A DNA stretch of 64,000 bases from Stutzerimonas frequens (GTDB lineage Bacteria > Pseudomonadota > Gammaproteobacteria > Pseudomonadales > Pseudomonadaceae), in the NCBI RefSeq assembly GCF_024448335.1, contig NZ_JAMOHM010000002.1, positions 310,001 to 374,000 on the forward strand. The letters run 5' to 3'. The notes under the pieces are model-generated. The model was not told the origin of the DNA. It worked only from the letters and a program-made list of their open reading frames with translations, and searched no databases. Shown piece after piece: positions 28,847 to 38,212 of this stretch; position 1 is the stretch's first letter, and every line of letters begins with the position of its first letter. The translations under genes were made by a program, and so were the position numbers.

Positions 28847-29629
28847 ATGCCCGTCCTGTTGCTCTCCCTGTTGCTGCTCGCTGCTTCCGGCTTCGCCCAT
28901 GCGGACGACGAGGCAATTGCCCGTCTGTTCGAACGCGCGGGGGTCGAGGGGACACTGGTGATCGAGTCCGTCGCCACGGGCCAGCGCTTCGTCCACAACG
29001 ATGAACGCGCCGGCACGGCTTTTCCCGCAGCGTCCACGTTCAAGGTGCTGAACACCCTGATCGCACTGGAGGAAGGTGCCATCGCCGGGGCGGACGAGAT
29101 CATCCCCTGGGACGGCACCCGTTACGAGATCGAGGACTGGAACCGCGACCAGACCTTGAAGAGCGCATTCAGGGTCAGCTGCGTCTGGTGCTACCAGAGG
29201 CTGGCCCGGCGGGTGGGCACGGCGGCCTATCTGCGCCACATCCGCCAGGCGCAGTACGGGCAGCTGCACGAACCTGTCAACGTCACCGAGTTCTGGCTCG
29301 ATGGCTCGCTGCGCGTCAGCGCCGAACAACAGGTGGGCCTGCTGCGCCAGGTGGTCGCGCGCAGCCTGCCGTACCGGGCGAACAGCTACGACATCCTCAG
29401 GACCATCATGCGCGTCGACAGCACGCCGGCTTATCGCCTGTATGCCAAGACCGGCTGGGCGGCTCGCGACAATCCTGGCATCGGCTGGTACATCGGCTAT
29501 GTTGAAGCCGGCGCCGATACCTGGCTGTTCGCGCTTAATCTGGACACCCGCGATGCGACCGATCTGCCCCTGCGCCAGCGGATCGCGCTGGATGCGCTGC
29601 GGGCCAAGGGCATCCTGCCTGCCGAATGA
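28847..29629 (+). CDS. Class D (OXA-type) beta-lactamase
   Basis: A 260-residue exported serine beta-lactamase. Signal peptide: [19 protein letters not shown]. The catalytic STFK is at residues 63-66 (Ser63, carboxylatable Lys66), the second motif S-x-V is SCV at 111-113, and KTG is at 201-203 followed by Trp (KTGWAA). Trp150 in EFWLDGSL corresponds to the tryptophan that stabilises the carbamylated lysine. The usual YGN is YGQ here (137-139). The family hydrolyses penicillins and sometimes other beta-lactams; the spectrum cannot be predicted from sequence alone. It may be intrinsic or acquired; neighbours are accessory-type genes, with no mobile element seen. Confidence 0.9.
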   Translation: MPVLLLSLLLLAASGFAHADDEAIARLFERAGVEGTLVIESVATGQRFVHNDERAGTAFPAASTFKVLNTLIALEEGAIAGADEIIPWDGTRYEIEDWNRDQTLKSAFRVSCVWCYQRLARRVGTAAYLRHIRQAQYGQLHEPVNVTEFWLDGSLRVSAEQQVGLLRQVVARSLPYRANSYDILRTIMRVDSTPAYRLYAKTGWAARDNPGIGWYIGYVEAGADTWLFALNLDTRDATDLPLRQRIALDALRAKGILPAE

Positions 29630-29694
29630 ATCCTCCGGCGAGTTCCGCGGTAGCCGGCGAAGCCACGATCTGCACCACCCCACATGGAGCCACC

Positions 29695-30399
29695 ATGCGC
29701 AGCGACGAGATCAAAGCGGTATTCGATCAACAGGCCGCCAGCTACGACGAGCGCTGGGCCAGAACCGCGCCCATTCGCAATGCCCTGCATTTTCTTCTGG
29801 AGGCGGTGTTCGCACCGCTGCCGGCCGAGGCGCGAGTACTGTGCATCGGCGCCGGCACCGGCGAGGAAATTCTGCACCTGGCCCAGTGCCGACCCGGTTG
29901 GACCTTCGCCGCGGTGGAGCCATCGGGCGCGATGCTGCACGTCCTTCGCGACAAGGCTACCCGAGCCGGAATCGAACAGCGCTGCCAGTTCCATGAGGGC
30001 TACCTGGAGACACTGCCCGAGCAGGCCCCCTTCGACGCGGCAACCTCCCTGCTGGTATCCCAGTTCATTCTCGAGCGCGACGTACGCATCGGCTTCTTTC
30101 GTGACATAGCCGCCCGACTCGGCCCGGGAGCGCTATTGGCCAGCTCTGACCTGGCAGCGGACGTCACCACGCCAGCGTATGCGGCTCTGCTGGAAACCTG
30201 GCTGAACATGATGACCCTCACCGGCATTCCCGCGGCAGGCCTGGAGCAGATGCGTGCCGCCTATGACCGTGACGTGGCGATACTGCCCCCGCAGCAGGTC
30301 GCGTCCATCATCGAGGCCGGCGGCTTTGCCTGCCCCGTGCCGTTCTACCAGGCCGGGCTGATCCATGCGTGGTACGCGCGGCGAGCCGATGCGCCCTAG
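29695..30399 (+). CDS. SAM-dependent class I methyltransferase
   Basis: A 234-residue Rossmann-fold methyltransferase: motif I VLCIGAGTGEEILHLAQ, motif II FAAVEPSGAMLHV. The N-terminus FDQQAASYDERWARTAP is common in small-molecule methyltransferases. ATG 29695 has GGAG upstream; an earlier ATG at 29626 overlaps the beta-lactamase stop (ATGA) and would add 23 residues, so coupling with that gene is possible. The acceptor is unknown. Confidence 0.82.
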   Translation: MRSDEIKAVFDQQAASYDERWARTAPIRNALHFLLEAVFAPLPAEARVLCIGAGTGEEILHLAQCRPGWTFAAVEPSGAMLHVLRDKATRAGIEQRCQFHEGYLETLPEQAPFDAATSLLVSQFILERDVRIGFFRDIAARLGPGALLASSDLAADVTTPAYAALLETWLNMMTLTGIPAAGLEQMRAAYDRDVAILPPQQVASIIEAGGFACPVPFYQAGLIHAWYARRADAP

Positions 30400-30733
30400 C
30401 GCCCGGCCGGTCGTGCAGGCGCTGCTGATCGCCTCTCTCGCCGGCGCTTTCATCTGGGCATTGTCGCCCTGGGCGAGTGGTCAGGCCGAACCCTGGGACG
30501 GCGACGGCCTGTACTACAGTGGTGCGCTGTTTACCGCCGGCGTGCTGTCCGGTTTTATCGTGCCGCGACCGCTCTGGGCACAGTACCTGGGGGGCGTCGT
30601 CGGTCAGGTGCTGTACCTGCTCCTGTTCCTGCCCCTCAGTCCGTTGCTCGCCGTGGGCCTCGCGTTTCTGCTGCTCTGGTCGCTGCTGTTTCTCGCCGGG
30701 GCCTATGCCGGCGCGCGTCTTCGTAGCCGTTGA
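30389..30733 (+). CDS. Small membrane protein of unknown function
   Basis: A 114-residue hydrophobic protein with three probable TM helices (VQALLIASLAGAFIWAL, ALFTAGVLSGFIV, and the long LYLLLFLPLSPLLAVGLAFL region) and a basic end RLRSR. The start is uncertain: ATG 30389 overlaps the methyltransferase by 11 bases, ATG 30365 by 35. Translational coupling with the methyltransferase is likely in either case. No family recognised. Confidence 0.6.
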   Translation: MRPSARPVVQALLIASLAGAFIWALSPWASGQAEPWDGDGLYYSGALFTAGVLSGFIVPRPLWAQYLGGVVGQVLYLLLFLPLSPLLAVGLAFLLLWSLLFLAGAYAGARLRSR

Positions 30734-30897
30734 CGCGCTTCGAAACGGCTGCCTAGCGAGCCATCGCAGGTCACGAGCCGGGCAGTTGCCGGTCCGATCA
30801 GGCCCCAACCGAGCAGCGCAGGTTTTGCCCGCCCACCTCGCTTGGGGCACACTTGCCGCCTTCGAGGGCCCGCCCCTTCCACAGTCGAATCCGCCGT

Positions 30898-33399
30898 ATG
30901 ACCCGCTCCCCCGTTCGCCGTCTGATCTTCTCACTGCTGCGCCGCGTGCTGTACACCTGGGTGCGCTCGGAGACCATCAACCAGTCCGCCTTCACCCTCA
31001 AGCTGGATCGCAGCAAACCGGTGTTCTATGTGCTGCAGCAACCCTCGCTGAGTGATCTCGCGGTACTGGACGTCGAGTGCAGCAAGGCCGGGCTGCCGCG
31101 CCCGGTGGCCGACGTGGCGGTGGGCGAACTGGTGGAGCCGGCCGCCTTCTTCTTCCTCAATCCGGCACCCAGCTGGTTCGGCCGGCGTACCCGTCTGGTC
31201 GCGCCACCGGCGCTGGTGCGGCTGGTCGGCGCGCTGGAGCACAACGCGGTAGAGAACGCGCAGATCGTTCCGGTCAGCGTGTTCTGGGGACAGTCGCCGA
31301 ATCGCGAGACCAGCGCCTGGAAGTTGCTGTTCGCCGACAGCTGGGCGGTCACCGGGCGCCTGCGCAAGCTGCTCAGCATCCTGGTGCTGGGGCGCAAGAC
31401 CCGCGTGCAGTTCTCCGCGCCGATCCAGCTCAACGAGCTGGTGGCGCAGAACAAGGGGCACGAGCGCACGCTGCGCATGGTCCATCGCATGCTGCGGGTG
31501 CACTTCCGCAACCAGAAGACTGCGGTGATCGGGCCGGACCTGTCGCACCGGCGCAATCTGGTGAAGGGTCTGGTGCACGCACCGCAGGTCCGCCAGGCGA
31601 TTCGCGAGGAAGCCGAACGCGAGAAGATCACCATCGAGAAGGCCGAGGCCAAGGCGCTGCGCTATGGCAACGAGATCGCTTCGGACTACGCCTACACGGC
31701 GGTGCGCTTTCTCGAGGTGGTGCTTTCCTGGTTCTGGAACAAGATCTACGACGGCATCCGCGTCAACCATATCGAGCCGCTGCAGGACGCCGTGCGCGGC
31801 TACGAAGTGATTTACGTGCCCTGCCACCGCAGCCATATCGATTACCTGCTGCTCTCTTACCTGCTGTTCCGCAACGGCCTGACGCCGCCACACATCGCCG
31901 CTGGCATTAACCTCAACATGCCGGTGATCGGCAGCCTGCTGCGCCGCGGCGGCGCCTTCTTCATGCGCCGCTCGTTCAAGGGCAACCCGCTGTACACCTC
32001 GGTGTTCAACGAATACCTGCACAACCTGTTCACCCGCGGCTTCCCCGTCGAGTACTTCGTGGAAGGCGGGCGTTCGCGTACCGGCCGCATGCTGCAACCC
32101 AAGACAGGCATGCTGGCCCTGACCCTGCGCAGCTACCTGCGCTCGTCGCGCCTGCCGATCCTCTTCGTGCCGGTCTACATCGGCTACGAGCGGGTGCTGG
32201 AGGGCCGCACCTACCTCGGCGAGCTGCGCGGCGCGGCGAAGAAGAAGGAGTCGATCTTTGACATCTTCAAGGTCATCGGCGCGCTCAAGCAGCGCTTCGG
32301 TCAGGTCTGGGTCAACTTCGGCGAGCCACTCAAGCTCAACGAATTCCTCGAGCAGGAACAACCCGGCTGGCGTCAGCAGACCTACGCGCCGGGTTACCGC
32401 CCGGAATGGCTGAACGACACCACCAATCGCCTGGCCGAGCGCATCGCCCAGCGCCTCAACGAGGCGGCGGCGGTCAACCCGGTCAACCTGGTAGCGCTGG
32501 CGATGCTCTCCACCAGCCGTCAGGCGCTAGACCAGCAATCCCTGGCACGCATCCTCGATCTTTACCAGGCGCTGTTGCGCGCGGTGCCCTACTCGCCGCA
32601 CACCACCCTGCCGGAGGGCGACGGCAACGCGCTGATCGCCTACGTGAAGAGCCTCGACCTGCTCGCCGAGCAGAAAGACGCGCTGGGCAACATCCTCTAT
32701 CTGGACGAGCAGAATGCCGTCCTGATGACCTACTACCGCAACAACGTGATGCACATCTTCGCGTTGCCGGCGCTGTTGGCGAGCTTCTTCCAGAGCAGCT
32801 CGCGCATCAGCCGCGAGCAGATCCAGCGCTTCACCGAGGCGCTGTACCCCTATCTGCGTGCCGAGCTGTTCATGCGCTGGGAGGTCGAGGAACTGGAAGC
32901 CGTGGTCGACCAGTGGCTGGCGGCATTCGTCGAGCGGGGCCTGCTCAAGGTGGACGGCAACCACTACGTGCGCCCGGCGCCGAGTTCGCGGCAGTTCGTG
33001 CTGCTCACGCTGCTGGCGCGGGTGGTAGTGCAGACCCTGCAGCGTTTCTACATGGCCACCTCGCTGCTGCTCAACAGCGGCCAGCACAGCCTGAGCGCCG
33101 AGGAACTGGAGAACCTCTGCACGGTCATGGCCCAACGCCTGTCGATTCTCCACGGGCTCAACGCGCCGGAGTTCTTCGACAAGGCGCTGTTCCGCCATTT
33201 CATCCAGAGCATGCAGGAACAAGGCGTGGTCAGCCCCGACGAAAACGGCCGACTCGGCTATCACGAAAAGCTCGCGGAACTGGCCGAGGGCGCGGCCAAG
33301 CGCGTGCTACCGGCGGAGATTCGCCTGTCGATCCGTCAGGTCGCGCTGGAGCGTCATCACGACGAAAGCGATTCACCGCCGCCTGCAACCGACGCCTGA
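30898..33399 (+). CDS. plsB: Glycerol-3-phosphate 1-O-acyltransferase PlsB
   Basis: The 833-residue inner-membrane-associated acyltransferase performs the first step of phospholipid synthesis, acylating sn-glycerol-3-phosphate from acyl-ACP or acyl-CoA. The HX4D catalytic motif is HRSHID (His310, Asp315). Further glycerolipid acyltransferase blocks are [29 protein letters not shown] and [15 protein letters not shown]. Length matches Pseudomonas PlsB. The ATG at 30898 gives the family start [19 protein letters not shown]. Its 3' end overlaps the convergent acetyltransferase gene by 43 bases. Confidence 0.95.
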   Translation: MTRSPVRRLIFSLLRRVLYTWVRSETINQSAFTLKLDRSKPVFYVLQQPSLSDLAVLDVECSKAGLPRPVADVAVGELVEPAAFFFLNPAPSWFGRRTRLVAPPALVRLVGALEHNAVENAQIVPVSVFWGQSPNRETSAWKLLFADSWAVTGRLRKLLSILVLGRKTRVQFSAPIQLNELVAQNKGHERTLRMVHRMLRVHFRNQKTAVIGPDLSHRRNLVKGLVHAPQVRQAIREEAEREKITIEKAEAKALRYGNEIASDYAYTAVRFLEVVLSWFWNKIYDGIRVNHIEPLQDAVRGYEVIYVPCHRSHIDYLLLSYLLFRNGLTPPHIAAGINLNMPVIGSLLRRGGAFFMRRSFKGNPLYTSVFNEYLHNLFTRGFPVEYFVEGGRSRTGRMLQPKTGMLALTLRSYLRSSRLPILFVPVYIGYERVLEGRTYLGELRGAAKKKESIFDIFKVIGALKQRFGQVWVNFGEPLKLNEFLEQEQPGWRQQTYAPGYRPEWLNDTTNRLAERIAQRLNEAAAVNPVNLVALAMLSTSRQALDQQSLARILDLYQALLRAVPYSPHTTLPEGDGNALIAYVKSLDLLAEQKDALGNILYLDEQNAVLMTYYRNNVMHIFALPALLASFFQSSSRISREQIQRFTEALYPYLRAELFMRWEVEELEAVVDQWLAAFVERGLLKVDGNHYVRPAPSSRQFVLLTLLARVVVQTLQRFYMATSLLLNSGQHSLSAEELENLCTVMAQRLSILHGLNAPEFFDKALFRHFIQSMQEQGVVSPDENGRLGYHEKLAELAEGAAKRVLPAEIRLSIRQVALERHHDESDSPPPATDA

Positions 33400-33821
33400 C
33401 GCTGCCAGGTCATCACCCGCTCCGGGTGGCCGGTGTGCGCGTCCAGCTGCTCGCCTGCGATCTGGAAACCGTGGCGACGGTAGAAGGCGATACTGGCGCC
33501 GTTGGCGGCATAAACGGTCAGGCTCAGCCGCTCGCGCAGGCCCTTGGCGTGCTCGAGCAGCGCCGAGCCGATGCCATGGCCCTGCTCCGTTGGCGCCACG
33601 AAGATAGCGGCCAGGACGTCATCGAGCAGCGACACGAAGCCGACCACCGTGCCATCCCGCTCGTAGACCCAGGTCTGCGCAGCGGGTAGATAGAGGTTGC
33701 GCATGTCATCCAGCCGCGCCTCCCAGAAGCCGCGCTCGACAAAATCATGGGCACGGCTGGATGCCTCGAGCCAGATGCCCAGCAGCGTTTCCAGGTCATC
33801 GGGGCGGTTAGGGCGAATCAT
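33357..33821 (-). CDS. GNAT-family N-acetyltransferase
   Basis: A 154-residue GNAT protein: [20 protein letters not shown] at the start, acetyl-CoA loop [19 protein letters not shown] and YRRHGFQ towards the end. GGAGAG six bases before ATG 33821 sets the start; a longer frame to 33905 lacks support. The last 43 coding bases overlap the plsB 3' end on the other strand. Substrate unknown. Confidence 0.85.
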   Translation of the reverse strand: MIRPNRPDDLETLLGIWLEASSRAHDFVERGFWEARLDDMRNLYLPAAQTWVYERDGTVVGFVSLLDDVLAAIFVAPTEQGHGIGSALLEHAKGLRERLSLTVYAANGASIAFYRRHGFQIAGEQLDAHTGHPERVMTWQRQASVAGGGESLSS

Positions 33822-33966
33822 GTACGGCTCTCCAAAACGGCGAAGGGCAGGACGGTAGCGCATCGTCGCCGGGATGTCGCGCCGCCGGTAATCCACTAGC
33901 ATCAATGCAAGAACCCAGCGGCGTTAAGACGCCAGACACACTCCACCTGCCAGCAAGGTAATCACC

Positions 33967-34638
33967 ATGTATCGCATCACCACGCTAGTCGCCGGACTGG
34001 CCTTGTCCGTCAGCGCCTTCGCCCTCTCTCTCGCCGACCTGACCCAGAGTGACGCCAGCGCCGGCCTCAAGGATGCCCTGAGCCAGGGCGCCAAGGTCGC
34101 GGTGCAGCAGCTCGGCCGCCCTGGCGGCTTCAGCAGCGATCCGGACGTGCGCATCGAGCTGCCGGGCAACATCGGCAAGGCTTCGCGGATGCTGAAGATG
34201 CTCGGCATGGGCGCGCAGGTCGAGCAGCTGGAGAACAGCATGAACCTCGCCGCCGAGAAGGCCGTGCCCGAGGCCCAACAACTGCTGCTCGATGCCGTGC
34301 GCAAGATGACCGTGCAGGACGCCAAGGCGATTCTCGCCGGCGGTGACGATTCGGCTACCCAGTACCTGAACAAATCCAGCCGCGAACAGATCCGCGCCAG
34401 GTTCCTGCCCATCGTCAAGCAGGCTACCGACCAGGTCGGCCTGGCGCAGCAGTACAACGCGGTGGCGGCCAAGGTGCCGGCGGGGCTGAACGGCAACTAC
34501 GCCAATATCGAAAGCTATGTGACCGAACAGGCGCTCAACGGCCTGTTCACGGTGATTGCCGAGCAGGAGGCGAGCATTCGCAAGAATCCCGCCGCGGCAG
34601 CCACCAGCCTGGCGAAGAAGGTGTTCGGTGCGCTTTGA
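33967..34638 (+). CDS. DUF4197 exported protein
   Basis: A 223-residue periplasmic protein with signal peptide MYRITTLVAGLALSVSAFA and an all-helical DUF4197 domain (LTQSDASAGLKDALSQGAKV, KMTVQDAKAILAGGDDSAT, YVTEQALNGLFTVIAEQEA). The family is widespread among proteobacteria with no assigned function. A stand-alone gene followed by a hairpin repeat at 34659. Confidence 0.85.
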   Translation: MYRITTLVAGLALSVSAFALSLADLTQSDASAGLKDALSQGAKVAVQQLGRPGGFSSDPDVRIELPGNIGKASRMLKMLGMGAQVEQLENSMNLAAEKAVPEAQQLLLDAVRKMTVQDAKAILAGGDDSATQYLNKSSREQIRARFLPIVKQATDQVGLAQQYNAVAAKVPAGLNGNYANIESYVTEQALNGLFTVIAEQEASIRKNPAAAATSLAKKVFGAL

Positions 34639-34658
34639 TGCGTACTAGCGAGTCGCCT

Positions 34659-34736
34659 ACCGGGTGGATGGCTTCAACCATCCACCCGGTGTCTATTGCC
34701 CCGCCGCAGGGTGGAAAACGCGCGCAGCGCTTTTCC
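34659..34736. repeat. Paired intergenic hairpins, REP-like
   Basis: First hairpin: ACCGGGTGGATGG and CCATCCACCCGGT, a perfect 13-bp stem with loop CTTCAA (34659-34690). Second: GTGGAAAA and TTTTCCAC with a GC-rich 10-base loop (34711-34736). The second resembles intergenic hairpin repeats I recall as common in the P. stutzeri/mendocina group. It lies between convergent genes and may serve as transcription stop for DUF4197 and dsbG. Confidence 0.65.
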
Positions 34737-34755
34737 ACGCATCCCTAGCGCCGCG

Positions 34756-35523
34756 TCAGCGCGGCCCCATGATGGTATCCAGCGCATCGGGCCGCGGTGC
34801 GCCCTGGTGCTGCTGCAGACGACCGTTATCGTCGAGGTAGAAGATCGCCGGAGTCGCCTGGGCACCCAGTTCGCTCATCAGCATCAGGTTGTCGGTGAGC
34901 TGTTTCTCCAGAGCTGCCGGGATCTTCTCCAACGGCTTCAGCTTGCTCGCCTTGCCGGCCGCCTCGTGCTCATTGAGCGCTGCCTGCGGATCCTTGGCGC
35001 TGAGCAACGCGGCGGACTTGCCGGCACTGTCGGCGCGCAGCATGCCGACCATGATGTGCCGCAACTGCACCTTGCCGGACTCGACCCAGGGCCGGGCCTG
35101 CTTCCAGAACATGTTGCAGTACGGACAGTTCGGGTCGCTGAACATGTAGATGACGCGCGGCGCGTCGGCGTTGCCGTCGGCGATCCAGGTGCTGTTCTCC
35201 ATGCGCGTCCACATTTCCTTGCCCAAGGGTTCGTAGACCAGCTTCTCCAGGTGCGCGCGGGTCAGGTCCTCACCCTTGGCATCGAGCAGGCTGCCGATCA
35301 GCACGTGCTCGCCATCCGGGGTGAGATACAGCGCCATGCCCTGCCCGTTGTAACGCGCGGCATAGCCCTTGAGCCCTCCGGGTGCCGCGAAACTGCCGAC
35401 GACCTCGGCGCCACGCGCCTCGACGGCCTTGATCGCCTCCGGCAATTCCTCGGCCTGGGCCATGGGCAGGGCCAGCAGGCTGACGCCGGCCAGCAGGTAG
35501 GGTAACGGCTTGAATCGAATCAC
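34756..35523 (-). CDS. dsbG: Thiol:disulfide interchange protein DsbG
   Basis: A 255-residue periplasmic protein with signal peptide ending ALPMAQA, an N-terminal dimerisation domain and a thioredoxin fold with the active site CPYC (C133, C136) in FSDPNCPYCNMFWKQ. The cis-proline loop is ATPAIFY. DsbG acts as disulfide isomerase or protects single cysteines from sulfenylation, and depends on a DsbD-type reductant, which is encoded two genes upstream in the same operon. The ATG overlaps the stop of the TlpA-like gene (ATGA). Confidence 0.93.
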   Translation of the reverse strand: MIRFKPLPYLLAGVSLLALPMAQAEELPEAIKAVEARGAEVVGSFAAPGGLKGYAARYNGQGMALYLTPDGEHVLIGSLLDAKGEDLTRAHLEKLVYEPLGKEMWTRMENSTWIADGNADAPRVIYMFSDPNCPYCNMFWKQARPWVESGKVQLRHIMVGMLRADSAGKSAALLSAKDPQAALNEHEAAGKASKLKPLEKIPAALEKQLTDNLMLMSELGAQATPAIFYLDDNGRLQQHQGAPRPDALDTIMGPR

Positions 35524-36335
35524 TGCGCAGCTTCCTCTTTCAGTTTTTCCAGCGCGCGCGCCAGGCTGGCGTGCGAGAGTTCGCCAAGATGGCTGCTGAC
35601 CTGGCGGCCATCGGCGTTGTAGAACAGCGTGGTCGGCAGCGCCGTGGAGCCCACGTGCTGCCCGAGGCGCCCGCCACTGTCGAGCAGGACGTTATCGAGA
35701 CTCAGCCCCGCGGTTTCCAGAAAGCGATTGATCTCCCCCTCCCCCTCGCCCTGATTGACGAACAGAAACAGGGTGTCGCTTTCCCGGGCTTGGGCGTCGG
35801 CGAGCACTGGCATCTCGCGGCGGCACGGCGGGCACCAGGTCGCCCAGAGATTGATCACCAGCGGCTGGCCGGAGTAATCCTCCAGCGCCACCGGACGGCC
35901 CTGATTGTCGCGCAGCGCCATTTCCGGCAAGCGCGTGCCCTGCTCGAAGGAATGCCAGGCCAGATTACCGAAGCCCCAGCTGAGGATTCCCACCGTCAGC
36001 GCGATACCCAGCGGCTTGCGCAGTTCGCGGTCGCGCCAGCCCCACCAGATGCCCAACGCCAGCGCGGTGACCAGCCCTGGCCAGGCGATGAAGCCACCGT
36101 CGCGGATATCGATGACGCTCAGCCAGTCATCCCGGTAGTACGCCCAGTACATCGCGACGAAGGCCAGGCGTGCCACGAACAACGCTACCAACAGCAGGCG
36201 AAACAGCTGCCGCTCCGGGTTGCGCTCGCTGCGCCGGCCGACCCACCAGCCGGTCAGGGTCGCCAGCAGCAGGCTGCCCAGCAGCAATACATGGGGCACC
36301 GCCAGGGCCAGCGGCCCGATATTCACAGTCAGCAT
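35520..36335 (-). CDS. TlpA-like membrane-anchored thioredoxin
   Basis: A 271-residue protein: four N-terminal TM helices (about residues 12-125; the topology recalls an Lgt-like segment) followed by a periplasmic TlpA/ResA-type thioredoxin domain with WATWCPPCRREMP (C168, C171) and the cis-Pro loop TALPTTLFYN. It corresponds to PA2477 in the P. aeruginosa dsbG-dsbD2 cluster. It probably receives electrons from DsbD2 and passes them on to a partner. It overlaps dsbD2 by one base and dsbG by four. Confidence 0.87.
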   Translation of the reverse strand: MLTVNIGPLALAVPHVLLLGSLLLATLTGWWVGRRSERNPERQLFRLLLVALFVARLAFVAMYWAYYRDDWLSVIDIRDGGFIAWPGLVTALALGIWWGWRDRELRKPLGIALTVGILSWGFGNLAWHSFEQGTRLPEMALRDNQGRPVALEDYSGQPLVINLWATWCPPCRREMPVLADAQARESDTLFLFVNQGEGEGEINRFLETAGLSLDNVLLDSGGRLGQHVGSTALPTTLFYNADGRQVSSHLGELSHASLARALEKLKEEAAQ

Positions 36336-38074
36336 CAACCTCGCTCCCGGGTCTGGTTCCAGTTCTGCAGAAAGTCCCCGGCACCGACCTCGCCGGTGAT
36401 GCGGCGTTCGCGGCGCTCGACGCCATCCGGGCCGATCCACAGCAGCGTCGGCGGGCCGAGCACCTGGTAACGGTCCAGCAATTTGCGGCTGGCGGTGTCG
36501 CTGCGGGTCACGTCGGGGCGCAGCACGCGCACGCCGTCCAGGCTCGCCTGCACCTCGGCGTTGCCGAAGACCTCCTTCTCCATGACCTTACAGGAGACGC
36601 ACCAGTCGGCGTAGTAATCGATCAGTACCCACTGGCCCTGCGCCTTGGCCGCTGCCAGCTCACGATCGAGCACCGACGGGTCACTGAAACCGAGCGAGTA
36701 GGATTCGACAGTCGCGGCCGTCGCCACGCCGCCGGCATAGATCGCCAGCGGCCGACGCGGATCATCCGCTCCGCCGGCGGCACCCAGCAGCATCGCCGCG
36801 CCCCACAGCCCCAGCAGCACGCCGCTTGCCTGACAGAGCACGCGCTGGCGTTGCACCGCCTGCGCCACATGCAGCAAGGCGGTCGCGAGCACCACCAGCA
36901 GCGCGCCCCACAGGCCCAGCCACAGCCAGTCGGCCAGCAACGGACGTGCAACGAACAGCGCGGCCGCGAGGAAGAGAAAGCCGAACAGTACCTTCACCCG
37001 ATCCATCCAGGCCCCCGGCTTGGGCACAAAGCGCTGACCAACGGTCACCAGCAACAGCAGCGGCGTGCCGATGCCCAGGCCCAGCGCGAACAGCACCAGG
37101 CCACCCTGCAGCGCACTGCCGCTCTGTGCGATGAACAGCAGCGCGGCCGCCAGTGGAGCGGTCATGCAGGGGCCGACCAGCAGGCCGGAGAGCACGCCCA
37201 GCGCGCCAGCCCCGGCCAGACTGCCAACGCGCTGCTGGCGTCCGGCACGCTCCAGACGGTCACGCAATGCTGCCGGCAACTGCAGCTCGAACAAACCGAA
37301 CATTGGCAGCGCCAGCAGCACGAACAGCACGGCGAAACTGGTCAGCAGCCAGGGCTGCTGCAGCGCCGCCTGCAGGTTGGCGCCGAGCAGCGCCGCCAGT
37401 ACACCGAGCCCGGCGTAGACCAGCGCCATGCTGACCACGTAGATCGCCGCCAGGGCAAAACCACGGCGCAAGGTGGCACCGCTGCCGACCACGATGCCCG
37501 CCAGGATCGGCAGCATCGGCAGCGAACAGGGAGTGAAGGCCAGCAACAGACCGAGACCGAAGAACACCAGCAGGCTCCAGACCAGTGCCTGGTTTTCGAG
37601 GCCACTGACCAATGCCTGATCTTCGGCCTGCGCGGAGGCTACCGACGAATTGCCGGCGTCACCGCTCAGCGAAACTTCACGGGTCTGCGGTGGATAGCAG
37701 AGCCCTGCATCGGCGCAGCCCTGCCAGCCGAGGCGCACGTTGTTTTCCACGCCCGGCGGGATCAGCAGTTCGAGGCTGTCGCGGTAGATCTGCGAGTCAC
37801 CGAAGAACTCGTCGCTGTAGGGCTCGCCCTCGGGCAGCGGCGGCTGGCGCTCCGGCGGCAGGCCGTCGAACCGCAGACGCTGCTGATAGAGGTAATAGCC
37901 CGGTGCGATCCGCCAGTGCAGCAGCGTCGCGCCGTTCTCCTGCGGGCTGACCGCGAGCGCGAATGCCTCGTCCACCGGCAGAAAATCACCCTGCGAGCCG
38001 CCGCCAAACAGACCACCGGCCGACAGCGCCAAGCCGGGCGTCAGCAGAAACAACAGAAGAACCAAAGTGCGCAT
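36335..38074 (-). CDS. dsbD: Thiol:disulfide interchange protein DsbD (DsbD2)
   Basis: The 579-residue transmembrane reductant moves electrons from cytoplasmic thioredoxin to periplasmic DsbG and the TlpA-like protein. It has a signal peptide (MRTLVLLLFLLTPGLALSAG), an N-terminal periplasmic domain with C120/C126 (CADAGLCYPP), an eight-helix core (FFGLGLLLAFTPCSLPMLPI contains the first core cysteine) and a C-terminal thioredoxin domain with CVSC (C492, C495). AGGA six bases upstream supports ATG 38074. First gene of the minus-strand dsbD2-tlpA-like-dsbG operon. Confidence 0.93.
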   Translation of the reverse strand: MRTLVLLLFLLTPGLALSAGGLFGGGSQGDFLPVDEAFALAVSPQENGATLLHWRIAPGYYLYQQRLRFDGLPPERQPPLPEGEPYSDEFFGDSQIYRDSLELLIPPGVENNVRLGWQGCADAGLCYPPQTREVSLSGDAGNSSVASAQAEDQALVSGLENQALVWSLLVFFGLGLLLAFTPCSLPMLPILAGIVVGSGATLRRGFALAAIYVVSMALVYAGLGVLAALLGANLQAALQQPWLLTSFAVLFVLLALPMFGLFELQLPAALRDRLERAGRQQRVGSLAGAGALGVLSGLLVGPCMTAPLAAALLFIAQSGSALQGGLVLFALGLGIGTPLLLLVTVGQRFVPKPGAWMDRVKVLFGFLFLAAALFVARPLLADWLWLGLWGALLVVLATALLHVAQAVQRQRVLCQASGVLLGLWGAAMLLGAAGGADDPRRPLAIYAGGVATAATVESYSLGFSDPSVLDRELAAAKAQGQWVLIDYYADWCVSCKVMEKEVFGNAEVQASLDGVRVLRPDVTRSDTASRKLLDRYQVLGPPTLLWIGPDGVERRERRITGEVGAGDFLQNWNQTRERG

Positions 38075-38121
38075 GCGAGTCCTGGCCGAGAAATGACTGC
38101 CGCGCAGCATGCCGGGGCGGG

Positions 38122-38179
38122 ATTAACGCGCCATTAACGCCAGGGCACGGGCTGCATAACGCTGCCTTAATCGCTAAGG
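38122..38179. promoter_or_regulatory. Direct repeats in the dsbD2/response-regulator gap
   Basis: ATTAACGC occurs twice with 11-base spacing (38122-38129 and 38133-38140), the layout bound by OmpR/PhoB-family regulators. A small dyad, CCTTA-ATCGC-TAAGG, follows at 38165-38179. Both lie between the divergent dsbD2 operon and the regulator gene, so the encoded regulator is the likely binder. Confidence 0.55.
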
Positions 38180-38212
38180 TCCACCCTTGAGCATTTTCTG
38201 CGGACCCTCCCC

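Noticed and set aside
36170..38137. 655-codon plus-strand frame opposite dsbD2
   Set aside because: Low-complexity Gln/Arg-rich translation with no start context; shadow of dsbD2.
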